NCBI RefSeq assembly: GCF_018687715.1
Contig: NC_056758.1
Span: forward strand, 11,163,501-11,227,500
Reading direction: 5' to 3'
DNA length: 64,000 bases
Source of the DNA: Carya illinoinensis
Taxonomy: Eukaryota > Streptophyta > Magnoliopsida > Fagales > Juglandaceae
Both the position numbers and the translations under genes were made by a program. How positions within the stretch are numbered: the stretch's first letter is position 1; each line of letters begins with the position of its first letter. Shown here in pieces: positions 34,346-50,686 of this stretch. The notes below the pieces were generated by a model. It did no database searches. It had not been told where the DNA came from and was given only the letters and a program-made list of their open reading frames with translations.

Positions 34346-35363
34346 AGTCTTTCTACAAAGAACTTGTTGATATGGATTCAGATTTTCTTTCTTTTGTGAT
34401 GCATGATGAATAGGGCAAGGGGAACGTGTATTAAAAAAAGGGGTAAATTTAGGACTAACATAAAAAAGTTATTTTTTAATAGTGACCCGACTTCTTTTAC
34501 AGGGACTGTATACTTCAAAATTGTATATAATATTACTCATTTATACTATATTGCCAATTAAATTTGTACAAAGAAAGGTATAAAATATTTCTGTGTATTT
34601 TTTATGTTTACCTTAACAAACTTTTAGTGAATTAATCAAGTGGGAATTAAGGTTTCTCAATGTGCCAGTCAGGGTTCCATCCCCCACCTCTTGTATTTCA
34701 AAATTTGATGGCTTTTGTAAGTGTAGCGTAATTAAAAGATAATTATTTCTTTCCTTTATTCGACTGCCAAAGCATCATGGTCTAGTGCTAAGAATCTAAG
34801 ATAATACCGTAATGTTAAAAATCAGGCTTGGATTTCTAATATTGAGAAAATATTTTATTTAGAATGAGAGTTTTGGTTTTTTGACACTTTTAAAAGTACA
34901 ATAGAGTGCACTGGAATATACGGAAAAACAAAATTGTGAAATTTAATTATTTATATATATATATAAATAATTTTAGTGTATGTTTATATTTTGTCATAGA
35001 AATAAAAGATAACCAAGAGATGAAAGAAATTTTGGAAAATGAAACTTCCTCTCAAAGATGGAAAGTGGAATATTTTTTAGAATTGTTATGTACATAAATT
35101 AATATGACTTCGTGAGATTGTTAGTTGTATTTTATAATAAAAATAATATTATAATTTGACATATCACATCAAGTTATTTTAATTTGTAATTTACTATATA
35201 ATTTTTTTGTGATCAAAATATCTTTTAATTTTTTTTAATTTTTCTTGAAACAGCTGGAAATTTCTAGAAATTATTTTTCTTGAAAAATCTGAAAATTTCT
35301 CTTCAGTATTTTCTTTATCGTCAGACTCATTTTCTGAGTTTGGACAAAGAAGGACTTCATTGC

Positions 35364-35945
35364 TAGGGGTGTCAAATCAAGTTAACATGTTATATTTGTA
35401 TTGTGTTAAAACATATATATTATACTATATAGGTCAACTCTAACTCAACTAGTTAAGTTTATTGTGTCAAAATTTCAAATCCTAATACAACCCATTAATA
35501 TAATAGATCGTGTAGTGTCAACCCGTTTTGACCTATTAATAAATATTATGAAATATATTAACACAACACAATACGACTAATTTCAAACTTTTTATATAAA
35601 TGAGTTGAACAGACCTGAAATCAACTCATTTGACTTGATTAAATTTAGTAGAATTTTATATAAATGTTAAAATCACAATATTTATAAAAAAATAAAACGA
35701 ACTACAAGTTTAAAATTACAATTCAAATAATAAAAATATCAAAATTAAAATTCTAATAATTTTACTTTTAGGTATAAGAGTATAATTATAACTTTAACTT
35801 TCTTAACATATCATAACATGTTATAAAGGGTCAACCTGTTTAAATCCAAACTCATTAAAATTAAACTCTAATTTATTATTATTATATCGTGTTCGTATTA
35901 GGTTAATAGTTCGTATAACATATATTTAACCCTATTCATCTCATT
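35364..35945. mobile_element. hAT-like element upstream of the plus-strand AKR gene
   Basis: It begins TAGGGGTGTCAAATCAAG, a common hAT-type terminus in plants, and runs as AT-rich non-coding DNA to about ...TTAACCCTATTC. The orphan copy near 17235 lacks it, while the left arm has unrelated sequence at this point (29905-30015). The right boundary is approximate. Confidence 0.5.
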
Positions 35946-36560
35946 TTATTTTCAAAAATTGAAAATTTGGTAATGACATCATCGATGACGAAAAGAGAGG
36001 CTGAGGCTGAAAAGTGGCAGCCCTTCTCGCTTTACTGAAATCAGCCACAATTTCAAGGTAGAAACGTAGCCACTTACGTCATCACAAGGTATCGGTTCCC
36101 TACGAGCTAATCACCTGCGGGCATAAGCAATGATCCCAGAGAGCCAAGACACATAAGCAATGACGAAAGGGAATCTGGATAAGGAAAAACAATTGAAGTG
36201 ATTTCACAATAAATTATATGTTTTATACACTCATTATTTAATTAAGTACTGTACGAGGAAAAAAGATTCGTGAATTCTGTTTCAAAGTTATTATATACAC
36301 AACATATTTTCATTATATATTTTATAATAATGTTGTAGGAATGAATATTTTTAACAGATGATGTTATTTTTTATAAGAGATTTTTATAAAAATATTCTTT
36401 ATTTAAAACATAATTATATAAAATATTATAAAAATATTACTTTTAAAAATCAATTTCCTTATATTACATAGCTAGTATAGCATTATAATTTTATAACGAA
36501 ACGGAGAAAAGCATCCTACTAATAGTCAGCGGTTTCTGTGATCTCTCACTTCTGCTCTGT

Positions 36561-36587
36561 CTCTCTCTCTCTCTCTATTATATATAG
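36561..36587 (+). promoter_or_regulatory. Core promoter of the plus-strand AKR gene
   Basis: A (CT)n tract (36559-36576) is followed by TATTATATATAG (36576-36587), about 58 bp upstream of the ATG at 36645. Confidence 0.65.
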
Positions 36588-36644
36588 ACGTTTGAGACAT
36601 GTTGAGACACAAATCTTGAAGAGAGAAACACAAGTTTTGGAAAG

Positions 36645-40881
<4,237 letters not shown>

Positions 40882-41232
40882 TCCTCTTTACTTACACTTA
40901 ATGTATGTTTGCTTGGATAATGTCTTTCTAGTGAATTGAAGTACTAGATTTATGTTAATGACTAATTGTGTAATCCATTCTACACAATTAGCAGCATGCT
41001 TAAGTAAACGTTTTGAGAATGATTTTAGCATTGTTTGCCTTATATTACATGTTATTTGATGTTTCAGACATTTGTTCTCACTATTTTTCAATGTTATTAT
41101 CGGGGAAACCATTTGCAAATCAACACATCCTTAGAACTCCATTGTAGAATTGTTGGTTCTAGTCGTAGGATAGATTGGTCCCCACATAGCTCAGCCAAGT
41201 CCTGCTCAGGCAAAGTCACCTTTACAGTCCTA

Positions 41233-41849
41233 AAACTGGCAGAAAATCGGTCGGCGGGCGTCAACATTTTATGAAAATTGATTATTGCCGGTTCGGTCGT
41301 GGTTTAAGGTTGGCTTAAACCGCTGAATCGGCTGATTACTTTTAATATTATGTTTTGAAAATTATACCTGATTGAAACGATGGCGTTCCACCACTTAAAT
41401 TTAAGTGGAACGGCGTCGTTTTATGCCTTTTGTCGTATTTTAAATACAATTGAAACAACACCGTTTATTATTAAACACAACTTAAACCAAACGGCATCAT
41501 TTTCTTAATTGCGTAATGAAAAAAAATAAGTGAAATGATGCCGTTGGATTTAAAACCAAACGGTGTCATTTTCAATTTGTATCGTCTTCTTCCACCTTCT
41601 TCTTCCTTGATGCGTTTTCTATTTCTCGCATCCTCTCTCTCCTCTACAACTCTCTCTCTCTCTACTCTCTCAGATGACCAACGCCATTAGGGTGAATCGA
41701 GCACCGACCATGAACCGCCAGAGTTAATACGGCCGGTTTTTCTCTTCCCCATCGATCGGTTATGGTCAGTTTCTCCACCGTTTTTTCTCTTGTCGATCGG
41801 CATCGGTTTTGCCCAAAAGCAGTGCTGAAAGGGGTTGGTTTTCACCCCT
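41233..41849. mobile_element. Truncated hAT-type MITE (third family member)
   Basis: From CGGTCGGCGGGCGTC to the terminus TTTTCACCCCTA it parallels 11110-11699, including the AACGGCGTCGTTTTA palindromes and the CT-rich stretch before the end. The left about 95 bp of the element are missing. Its right end lies 34 bp from the copia insertion site. Confidence 0.75.
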
Positions 41850-41883
41850 AGTAAACCCTTCTTCAGTTAAAGGCATTACCCTT

Positions 41884-42775
41884 TGTAAAGGCAAAAAGTT
41901 GGCTAGGATTAGATGAGTAAATGATAAGGCTTATCTTATCATATTATTTATTATTGTTGGATGAATGTAAAAATAATTATTAATTTATGTCTAAACAATG
42001 TTGAGTCTATCTAGAAATATTAGGAGTTGTTTAGATAAGTTCCTGAAGTCAAAATCGAGTTCTGTTAGCAGTACACTTATCTAGAAGAAATCAGAACAGA
42101 ATTCAGTCTATATCAGAAGAAGTTATCCCGAAGTGTTAGCAGTCCGTCGGGACGCGTTTTCGCGTCTGTTGCTAACCGTCAGCAGAGTCCTACTGCAACT
42201 AGAATTCTTTTCAGATCTTCTATTTAAAGGGGACTCGGTTTTGTATCTCTTTAAGGACTTCAAGCCACGAATTTTACAGAGGATATTCTGTGTGTTTATG
42301 AGAGAAAATTCACTTGAGAATTTTCATGGGATTTTTCATATCTTCTTGAGTGTGATCGTGCTTTGAGTGGGAAGCAACATCGATTGAGTGTCAGCCTTTG
42401 GAGTTCCAGAAGGGAGGTCAACATTTGAAGATCGCCAGAGGTTCTGGCTGCTACTGTGGTAGAAGACAAACGGGTCGTTTGTCTAGGCAAGTAAGAGAGT
42501 CGAATTGCAAAGGTTTTGTAATTGATTATTACTTGTAATTGTTCTTCAAATAATGAGATTGACTTTCCTGAGTTTGGCTGCCCCGTAGGGTTTTACCTTT
42601 AAAGAGTTCTTTAAAGGGTTTCCCTTCGTAACCAATCGTTGTGTCTTGCAAGTTTGATTATTTATTTTAAAGTATTTGATTCATTTCATAATCTTTATAA
42701 TTGAGATCTAACTAATTTGTTCAAGGAAATTGGTAGACAATTTCGTGGTTTTACAGGGGTACATTGGGAATTTCA
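41884..42775 (+). repeat. 5' LTR of the copia element
   Basis: It starts TGTAAAGGCA and ends GGGAATTTCA. TATTTAAAG at 42221-42229 is a likely promoter TATA box, placing U3 at about the first 340 bp. It differs from the 3' LTR at about four sites (for example CTGTGTG versus CTATGTG near 42292). Confidence 0.93.
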
Positions 42776-42777
42776 AT

Positions 42778-42789
42778 TGGCATCAGAGC
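42778..42789 (+). other. Primer binding site of the copia element
   Basis: TGGCATCAGAGC starts 3 bp inside the LTR. It matches the initiator-tRNA-Met complement TGGTATCAGAGC of plant copia elements with one change (T to C). Confidence 0.85.
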
Positions 42790-42828
42790 GTGGTTCACTC
42801 TTTCGAGTGTGATCCGTGCCCCTGCAAT

Positions 42829-45800
42829 ATGTCATCATTGACTGCCCCACCGCACTTCAATGGTGAAAATTATGCATATTGGAAAGTACGCATGCGAGCC
42901 TTTCTCAAATCATTAGATGAGCAAGTGTGGAACGCGGTTGTACGAGGTTGGACCAGACCAGAAACAAATATTGATGATTGGACGAAAGAAGAAATCACCA
43001 ACTGTAATTGGAATAGCAAGGGGCTGAATGCTATATTCATGGCTGTATCTCCAGAAGAATTTAAGAGAATCTCCATGTGTGAGATTGCTAAAGAGACATG
43101 GGATATCCTGGAGGTTACACATGAAGGAACAAAAATTGTGAAGAACTCAAAATTACAAATGCTAACTTCCAAATTTGAGGAGATTAAAATGCTGGAAGAG
43201 GAAAGTTTTGATGATTTTTATTCTAAACTAAATGATATTGTGAATTCCAGGTTCAATCTTGGAGAAAAGGTGGAAGATTCAAGAGTTGTAAGAAAGATTC
43301 TAAGGTCTTTACCTGAAAGATTTCGACCCAAAGTTACTGCAATTGAAGAAAGTAAAGATCTGGATGCAATAAAGGTAGAAGAACTGGTGGGTTCTTTGCA
43401 AACATATGAATCTTCACTTCCTCAAACAAGAAAAGGTAAGTCCATTGCTTTAAAGACTATAGAAGAAAACTATAAAAATATTTCTGATGAAGAAAGTCTG
43501 AATGATGAAGAGATTGCTTTACTTGCTAGAAAATTCAGAAAGTTCATGTTTAATAAAGAAAGTGGTAAACAAAAACAAAGAAAAAATGTTTTTGCTAAGA
43601 AAAATGAAACTGAAAATTGGAAAAAAGAAAAAACTGAGAAAAAAGATAAAGTTCAGTGTCATGAATGTTCTGGGTATGGTCATATAAGAGTTGAATGTCC
43701 AAACTTCAAGAAAAACAAAGGGAAAGCATTGAATGTCACACTTAGTGATAGTTCAGATTCTGAAAATTCATCCTCTGATGATGAAAAATCTTTTATGGCT
43801 TTCTCTACTATTGTGAATGATTTTCCTGATATTACACTGACAAAATCTGAAAGTAGTTGTGAATACAGTGATTCAAATGTATCAGTTGTTGAGGCTGATC
43901 AAGAACTAAGTTTACAGGAGGCTTACAATGATGTGTGTGAAGAAGTGATTAAATTAAAGAAACTCAACAAGAAGTTGTATAAAAAGTTCACTGATATGGA
44001 AAGTGAGAAAAACAACCTGTCTGAAGCTTTAAAAGTCTCTGAGAATGAAATAGCCAGGTTAGAAAATCAAAATACTGCACTAGAAAAGGAATTGAAAAAG
44101 GTTGAAGAAAAAACAGCAACACAAAAATTAGAAGAAATGTTGAGTCTTCAAAAAATGAATAGTGACAGAACTGGTCTAGGATACACGACTTCTAAAGGAA
44201 AAGAAAAATCTGCCTCATCATTCACTGCTACAACCTCCAAAGGTATTGTTTTTGTTAAAGGAAGTCAAGGTAAGAGTTTTCAAAATCATGCTGAACTTAA
44301 GCCAGTTTATTCAAAAAATCTGCATGATAAATTTGTCCCTACATGTCATAAGTGTGGAATAATAGGTCATATAAGACCACATTGTTTTAACTTGAATCAA
44401 GTGCAGAAATTTGAAGGAAAAAGAAAAGAGAAGAGCCTACAAACTCAAGTTGATGACATAAGTCAACAAATCAGTCTCATAAATCTTAAGCTTGGGGAAC
44501 TAGCAGATATTTGCTTTCAAAACAAAGAAAAACACAAGTCAATACTCAAGACAAAATGGGTGAGAAAGAAAGATGCAGTATGTCTTGTTGCTCACACAGC
44601 ACTGAAATCAAAGGAAGATTGTCTGTGGTACCTGGACAGCGGCTGTTCTAGGCACATGTCTGGAGACAAAAACTTATTTAAAAAAATTGAAGCATCTCAT
44701 GGAGGCACCGTGACTTTTGGAGATGGGAGCAAGGCTGTCATAGAAGGGAAAGGGAGTATTGAAATACCAGGACTACCTGTGTTGCATGATGTTTTATTTG
44801 TTAATGGTTTGAAAGCTAATTTACTTAGCATTAGTCAGTTTTGTGACAATGATTTTTCTGTGCAGTTTTCAAAGGATGCGTGCAACCTATATGATAAAGG
44901 TGGAGAATGGGTTTTAAAAGGTACTAGAACTACAGACAATTGTTATGGAATTTCTCCAAAACCATTGGAGAAATGTCATAGAGTCACACTTGATGAAGCT
45001 GAATTATGGCATCAACGCCTTGGGCATATCAATTTTAAAAATTTGTCAAAAATCTCAAAAAGAAAAATTATTGATGGACTGCCCAAGGTAATAAAAGTGA
45101 AGAAAATAGTATGTGGAGCATGCCAAGAAGGAAAGCAAACTAGAGCCCAACACAAGAAGATTTCTTATATTCTTACCTCTCGGCCTCTTGAGCTATTGTA
45201 TATGGATTTGATGGGTCCCACACAAACTGAGAGTCTTGGAGGAAAGAAGTATATCATGGTGATTGTAGATGATTTTTCAAGGTTCACATGGATAATGCTC
45301 TTAAGAGAAAAATCTGAAGCTTTTGATCTTGCCAAAAAGCTGTTCAAGAAACTACAAATAGAGAAGGAAGTTTCTATCTCTAGAATACGCAGTGATCATG
45401 GTCGAGAATTTGAGAATACTAATTTTACTTCTTTTTGTGATGAACAGGGAATACACTAAGAATTTTCTGCACCTATCACTCCACAACAAAATGGAGTGGT
45501 GGAAAGGAAAAATAGAGCAATCCAAGAAATGGCACGAACAATGTTAAGCAACAAGAAGATGGCTTTATATTTTTGGGGAGAAGCTGTGAATACAGCAAAT
45601 CATATCTTGAATCGAGTGGTTCTAAGACCCGGCACCAATCAAACACCTTACGGTTTGTGGAAAAATAAAAGGCCTACGGTAAAGTATTTCAGAATTTTTG
45701 GTAGCAAGTGTTATATTCTAAAAGACAGAGAAAACAATCATAAATTTGAAAGCAAAAGTGATGAGGGATTGTTTCTTGGCTATTCCTCAAATAGTAAGGC

Positions 45801-47646
45801 TTATAGAGTTTACAACTTACGTACACAAACTGTTATGGAATCAATTAACGTAGTTGTGGATGACATTTCAGCTGAAACTACCATGAAGGAGCTTGAGAAT
45901 ATGAAGGAACTAGGGCAGACCAGTGGAGAAGACTTACAAGTGCAAAATGAGGAAGATAATATAAAGGAAACACCACAAAATCCACAAATCAAAGAACCTT
46001 CTTCAAGAATAACTCAAAATCATCCTAAAGAAAACATTCTCGGTGAGCTAGAAGAAGGTATGAGACTTAGAAGAAGAGTACTAAATCAGGTTTCTTTTGT
46101 GTGTTATTTGTCACAGGTTGAACCCAAGAAAGTCGAAGAAGCACTAAATGATGAAAGTTGGGTCAACGCCATGCATGAAGAACTCCATCAATTTACTAGA
46201 AATGATGTATGGGAGTTAGTTCCTAAACCAGAAAATTCTAACATAATTGGGACTAAGTGGATCTTTAAGAACAAATCCGATGAGCATGGTACTATTGTGA
46301 GAAATAAAGCAAGGCTGGTTGCACAAGGTTACACACAAGTAGAAGGGATTGATTTTGATGAAACATTTGCTCCTGTGGCCCGGTTAGAATCTGTTCGCAT
46401 TCTTCTAGCACTTGCCTGTCATCTAGACTTCAAATTATATCAAATGGATGTCAAGAGTGCCTTCCTAAATGGAGTGTTACAAGAAGAGGTATATGTCAAC
46501 CAACCAAAAGGATTTGTTAACCATCTCTACCCTGAATATGTCTACAGGTTGAAGAAGGCGCTGTATGGACTGAAACAAGCACCTCGAGCTTGGTATGAAA
46601 GATTAACTGCCTACTTACTTGATCATGATTTTGTTAGAGGACAAGCTGATAGGACCTTATTCATAAGAAGATCAGGTAAACAACTCTTAATTGCTCAAAT
46701 ATATGTTGATGATATTGTTTTTGGAGCAACACTTGAATCTCTTGCTTATAACTTTGCAAATGAAATGAAATCTGAATTTGAGATGAGTATGATTGGTGAG
46801 TTAAATTTCTTCTTGGGTATTCAAGTAAAACAATGTAAAGAAGGAATATTTATTTCACAATCTAAATATGCAAGAGATCTTGTAAAAAAGTTTGGAATGG
46901 AAGGAAAAAGCAATGCTCGGACTCCCATGAGCACTTCAGTGAAAATCAGCAATGACTCCACAGGTAAAAATATTGATCCCACTCTCTATAGAAGCATGAT
47001 AGGAAGTCTTTTATATATTACAGCAAGTAGACCTGATATAGCTTTCAGTGTTGGTGTATGTGCTAGATTTCAAGCTAATCCTAAAGAATCCCATCTTACT
47101 GCAGTAAAAAGAATCATAAAATATCTTAATGCCACTGTTGATTATGGGATATGGTACTCAAAAGACACTAATCTTACACTTGTTGGCTATTCGGATGCTG
47201 ATTGGGCTGGGAATGCTGATGATAGGAAGAGTACTACGGGTGGATGTTTTTATATAGGTGGAAATCTTGTAGCTTGGATGAGTAAGAAGCAAAATTCTAT
47301 CTCTTTATCCACTGCTGAAGCTGAATACATAGCTGCAGGGAGTTGTTGTACTCAGCTATTATGGATGAAAAAAATGCTTGATGATTATGGTTTTTCTCAA
47401 GACACTATGACAATATATTGTGATAATTCTAGTGCTATAAGTATTTCCAAAAATCTTGTCCAGCATTCTCGGACCAAGCACATTGATATTCGACATCATT
47501 TTATAAGAGACTTGGTTGAGTCTAAAATTATATCCATGGAACATGTGCCTACTGAACATCAACTGGCTGACTTGTTTACTAAACCTTTGGATGGACTTAG
47601 ATTTGAGTTTTTACGAAAAGCCATTGGCATATGTGATCCCAAGTGA
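42829..47646 (+). pseudogene. Copia gag-pol polyprotein with one premature stop
   Basis: One frame of 1605 codons runs from ATG 42829 to the stop at 47644-47646, broken only by TAA at 45457-45459 (codon 877). The start is chosen because it follows the primer region and begins the conserved gag N terminus (APPHFNGENYAYWKVRM). Domains: gag; zinc knuckles near residues 277 (CHECSGYGHIRVEC) and 506 (CHKCGIIGHIRPHC) around a Lys/Glu-rich region; protease LDSGCSRHM near 602; integrase HHCC from 728 and DDE core ([22 protein letters not shown]); RT with YVDD at 1292-1295; RNase H (SDADWAG, STAEAEY, YCDNSS). The stop falls between the second Asp and the Glu of the integrase, so RT and RNase H would not be made without readthrough. 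CAA (Gln) to TAA is a single change. Confidence 0.93.
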
Positions 47647-48992
47647 GGATTTTCTATCCTACTAGTTTAGGATCTTTTCTTCCAGTTTTTTTTTTTTTTT
47701 TCCTTTCTTTAAAAGCATAAATGTTTCAGTTTTTTTTTGTTTTTATTAAAAAAAAAAAAAAAACTGGGTTATGTATTTTCTTTAAGGTATATGTTTATTA
47801 CATCACAGGTTGAGCATGTATGGAATTGCTTTCAAAAATTTTCTGATCTTATGTGTTACTCCTCTTTGTGCAGCTCTCTTTAAGTGTACTAACCCTATAG
47901 GTCTTTTTGGCAAAGTTCATCTTTATGCACTGTGAGGAACCTATATGTAAGTATTCTTTTTTTTAAAAAAAAAAGATGCTCATCAAGAGAGAGTTCATGC
48001 CTTGAATTGACTAATACTAGTTGAACCTAGTACTTCTTTAAAGAGCTCTCTTCTTGCCAAACACAAAGAGTGATCCATATAGAAAAAGTCGGTGTTTATT
48101 CATTGCGGAAAAAGACAAACACCCTACACGGATCTATCACCTTGAGTTCTTACAGAAAAAATCGTTGCTCCAATCATTGTGGAAAAAGATGAGCAACCAA
48201 CATGAACAAAGGTGGTGTACAAACTAGTGTTTGGAGGAGATGCATATGTATCTAGGCCCTAGCATAAAGTTTGACTTTTAAGGTCAAGAAACAAACTCTA
48301 GTGAGCATCTTTATAAAAAAAATATATTACCTTTCTTTGAACAAAGGTATCAAAAATATAACACAAAAGAGAGCAATAAACAAAAAAAAAAGGGGAAAGC
48401 TCATAACATGCTATGATATAAGTATACTCACTCACACACTCACCTGAACTTTGGCATTACTGATTCTATGAGGAGTGAACATCCACAAAGAGACTGTTAC
48501 AAACATGAGTGGGCTAAGGATTATTGGATTTTTTTTGGTATATTCTGACTTGATCAAACTAAGATGATTTTAGGCATGTTCCTTTTAAAACCAAAACAAC
48601 AAAAAAAACCAAATCTTTTCTACAAAAAAAAAAAAAATTTATAGTTTGTTTTTTCATTGCTTTGTTCTGTTTTTTTTTTTAAAAAAAAAAGAAAAAAAAA
48701 AGAAAAAAAAAAAAAAGAAAAAAAAAGGGGGTTCCCAGTGTGTTGCATACATGTATCGGGTCTTTTATGCCTAAGTGTAGAAGTCCTAATAGGACTCTTT
48801 GGTCCAGCACGTGCACGGGGAGGGTCTTCTTTTAAAACACTTAAGCATACCTCTTGGCCTTTGTTTCCTACACTCAGCCCGATTCTCATCAGCCTCCCCT
48901 TACCCATTTTCACGGCAGCTCGCTTCCTTCCCCCTAATCCTCCATACACGGTGCTCTTTCCACTCACATTTCTCCATCCTTCCATCTTCAAG
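47647..48992 (+). other. Copia pol-to-extra-gene spacer and probable 5' leader exon
   Basis: This non-coding stretch has long homopolymers (T15 near 47686, A-rich near 48680-48726). Two related blocks near 48105 and 48180 share TCATTGYGGAAAAAGA. Around 48890-48992 a CT-rich stretch ends in CTTCAAG|GTAAGT, a strong splice donor at 48993. It probably closes the leader exon of the downstream gene. Confidence 0.5.
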
Positions 48993-49473
48993 GTAAGTAT
49001 TTTCGGATCCTCTGTTTTTTTTTCTATTCTTTTCTTCTCTCAAGTTTCGGTTTTTGTTGATATCTACAATTTCTGTGAAGGGTTTTATTTTTTTTTATCT
49101 TGGTTGTTGGATTGAGCTACACTACTCGGAATTAGGTTGTGTGTATTGATTCTTCTCATTCTATGCATGTATTGAGGAAAAATCTCTATTACACACGGAT
49201 TCTCTGTTTTTTTTCCCAAGGGTGCACACCAAGTGTTTGTGTTTTTTCCTAACTCACCTCTCTTTTGTTTTGGTCACTTGTTAGGATGGCTCTTTCTTAT
49301 CTATACATAGTAAGGTTTTCTGCACATATTGTGTTTGGGTTGTTCTCAACGTTCAAGCTTATAAAAAAAAAACACCAACCCACCTTTTAATATCACATTT
49401 TTGTTTTATCTATTCTTATCCTCTATAAGGTTTGAGAATTATCTTTCTAAACTTGATTCTTGTACTATTTCAG

Positions 49474-50664
49474 ATGAGATTCAAAGAAAGGGCAAAACGC
49501 AAAAAGTTCACTACTCCGGTGCCATCCGAGCACTCTTCAAGTGAGGATGTCCCATCACTTGAACCCATGCAATTAGGCGACACTTCTGCCCCTCCTCCAT
49601 CTCCATCACCATCGGTGCCTGTGCCCACAGAAGCACCTACTGATCGCTTCACCTCCATTGAAGCCGAAAATGCCTATAGAAATACCTTTTCCAAGAGACC
49701 CGTCTTGGGTGAGCGGGAGGTAAGCATCCATGACTTTCCTTCGGATGACTTCCAAATTATCCGCCAAATATTCATTGAAAGAGGTTGGGAGAAGCTCACT
49801 CATGCCCTTCCTACACCTTATGTTGAGGTGGTCCGGGAATTTTATTCAAATATAGCCCACTTCAATTTAGATGATCATAGCATCATCTCTACTATTCGTG
49901 GGATTCAGATTGAGGTATCTCCTGCTATTCTCCGCAATCTATTTACTCTTCTTGAGGTTGAATCCCCTCTATATCCATATAAGGGCATGGGAGCCCCAAC
50001 CAAGACTGCAATGCGCAATCTATTTGTTGGTGTCACTGGCCCCAAATGGACTGCCAAGACACACCGACTGCCCCTTCACAATATGCTTCCTCAGTATCGG
50101 CTTCTGGCCAAAATTGTCTTGACCAATTTCTGGCCCATTAGTCGTCACACTGAAATTTCTCTAGAAAGAGCTTATTTTATGTATGCTCTTGCTACTGGTG
50201 TGTCTATTGATTTTCCACGACATGTCATTGATATTATTCATCGCTCACATGTGGAAAAAGAGTTAAATCTCCCCTTTGGAAGTCTAATTACAAAATTGGC
50301 CATGATTGCAAAAGTGCCCCTTCGAGCCAATGAACCCACCATGAAGCTGCCAGGGCCTATTTCTGCCTTAACCGTGGTTAAATCAGCAGCTGTCATCACC
50401 AAGAAGCGCCCCCTTACTACTGAGTCAGCATCCTCTCCACCTGAACCATCCATCCCCACCTCACAACTACTTGAGCAACTCACCTTGATATCTCAGAAGA
50501 TGGATAGCTTCACAGCCAAGTGGGAGGCCAGTCAGTCCAAGTTGGAGCAACAATTGGCTGCAGTACGCTCTGATTGTGTACAAGCAAACGATCGACTAGT
50601 TCAACTGTCCTTGGATGTCCAACAAATTATGGCCAGCGTAGCAGATTCTGACGAGGAAGTATAG
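49474..50664 (+). CDS. Extra gene of the copia element: putative plant transposon-domain protein
   Basis: The ATG at 49474 directly follows a splice acceptor (TTGTACTATTTCAG, ending at 49473). With the donor at 48993 this predicts a 481-bp leader intron. The 396-residue product has a basic start (MRFKERAKRKKF, possible nuclear localisation signal) and a Pro/Ser-rich stretch. A globular domain follows at about residues 60-270 (RGWEKLTHALPTPYVEVVRE, FYSNIAHFNLDD, TIRGIQIEVSPAILRNLF, FWPISRHTEISLERAYFMY, LATGVSIDFPRHVID). This resembles the 'putative plant transposon protein' domain (PF20167-type, from memory) found in many plant retroelement-associated ORFs. A coiled coil follows (residues about 330-385, ISQKMDSFTAKWEASQSK). 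It occupies the position of the env-like ORF in SIRE elements but shows no membrane segment. The function is unknown and the frame is fully open. Confidence 0.75.
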   Translation: MRFKERAKRKKFTTPVPSEHSSSEDVPSLEPMQLGDTSAPPPSPSPSVPVPTEAPTDRFTSIEAENAYRNTFSKRPVLGEREVSIHDFPSDDFQIIRQIFIERGWEKLTHALPTPYVEVVREFYSNIAHFNLDDHSIISTIRGIQIEVSPAILRNLFTLLEVESPLYPYKGMGAPTKTAMRNLFVGVTGPKWTAKTHRLPLHNMLPQYRLLAKIVLTNFWPISRHTEISLERAYFMYALATGVSIDFPRHVIDIIHRSHVEKELNLPFGSLITKLAMIAKVPLRANEPTMKLPGPISALTVVKSAAVITKKRPLTTESASSPPEPSIPTSQLLEQLTLISQKMDSFTAKWEASQSKLEQQLAAVRSDCVQANDRLVQLSLDVQQIMASVADSDEEV

Positions 50665-50686
50665 ATCTTCATGGCTGATTGTTGAC

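Noticed and set aside
42133..42366. 77-residue ORF in both copia LTRs (also 51237-51470)
   Set aside because: It spans the TATA box and LTR transcription start and lies in a non-coding LTR; its presence twice only reflects LTR identity.
48620..49115. Lys- or Phe-rich ORFs around the copia spacer
   Set aside because: Produced by A/T homopolymers; the plausible gene starts at 49474 after the splice acceptor.
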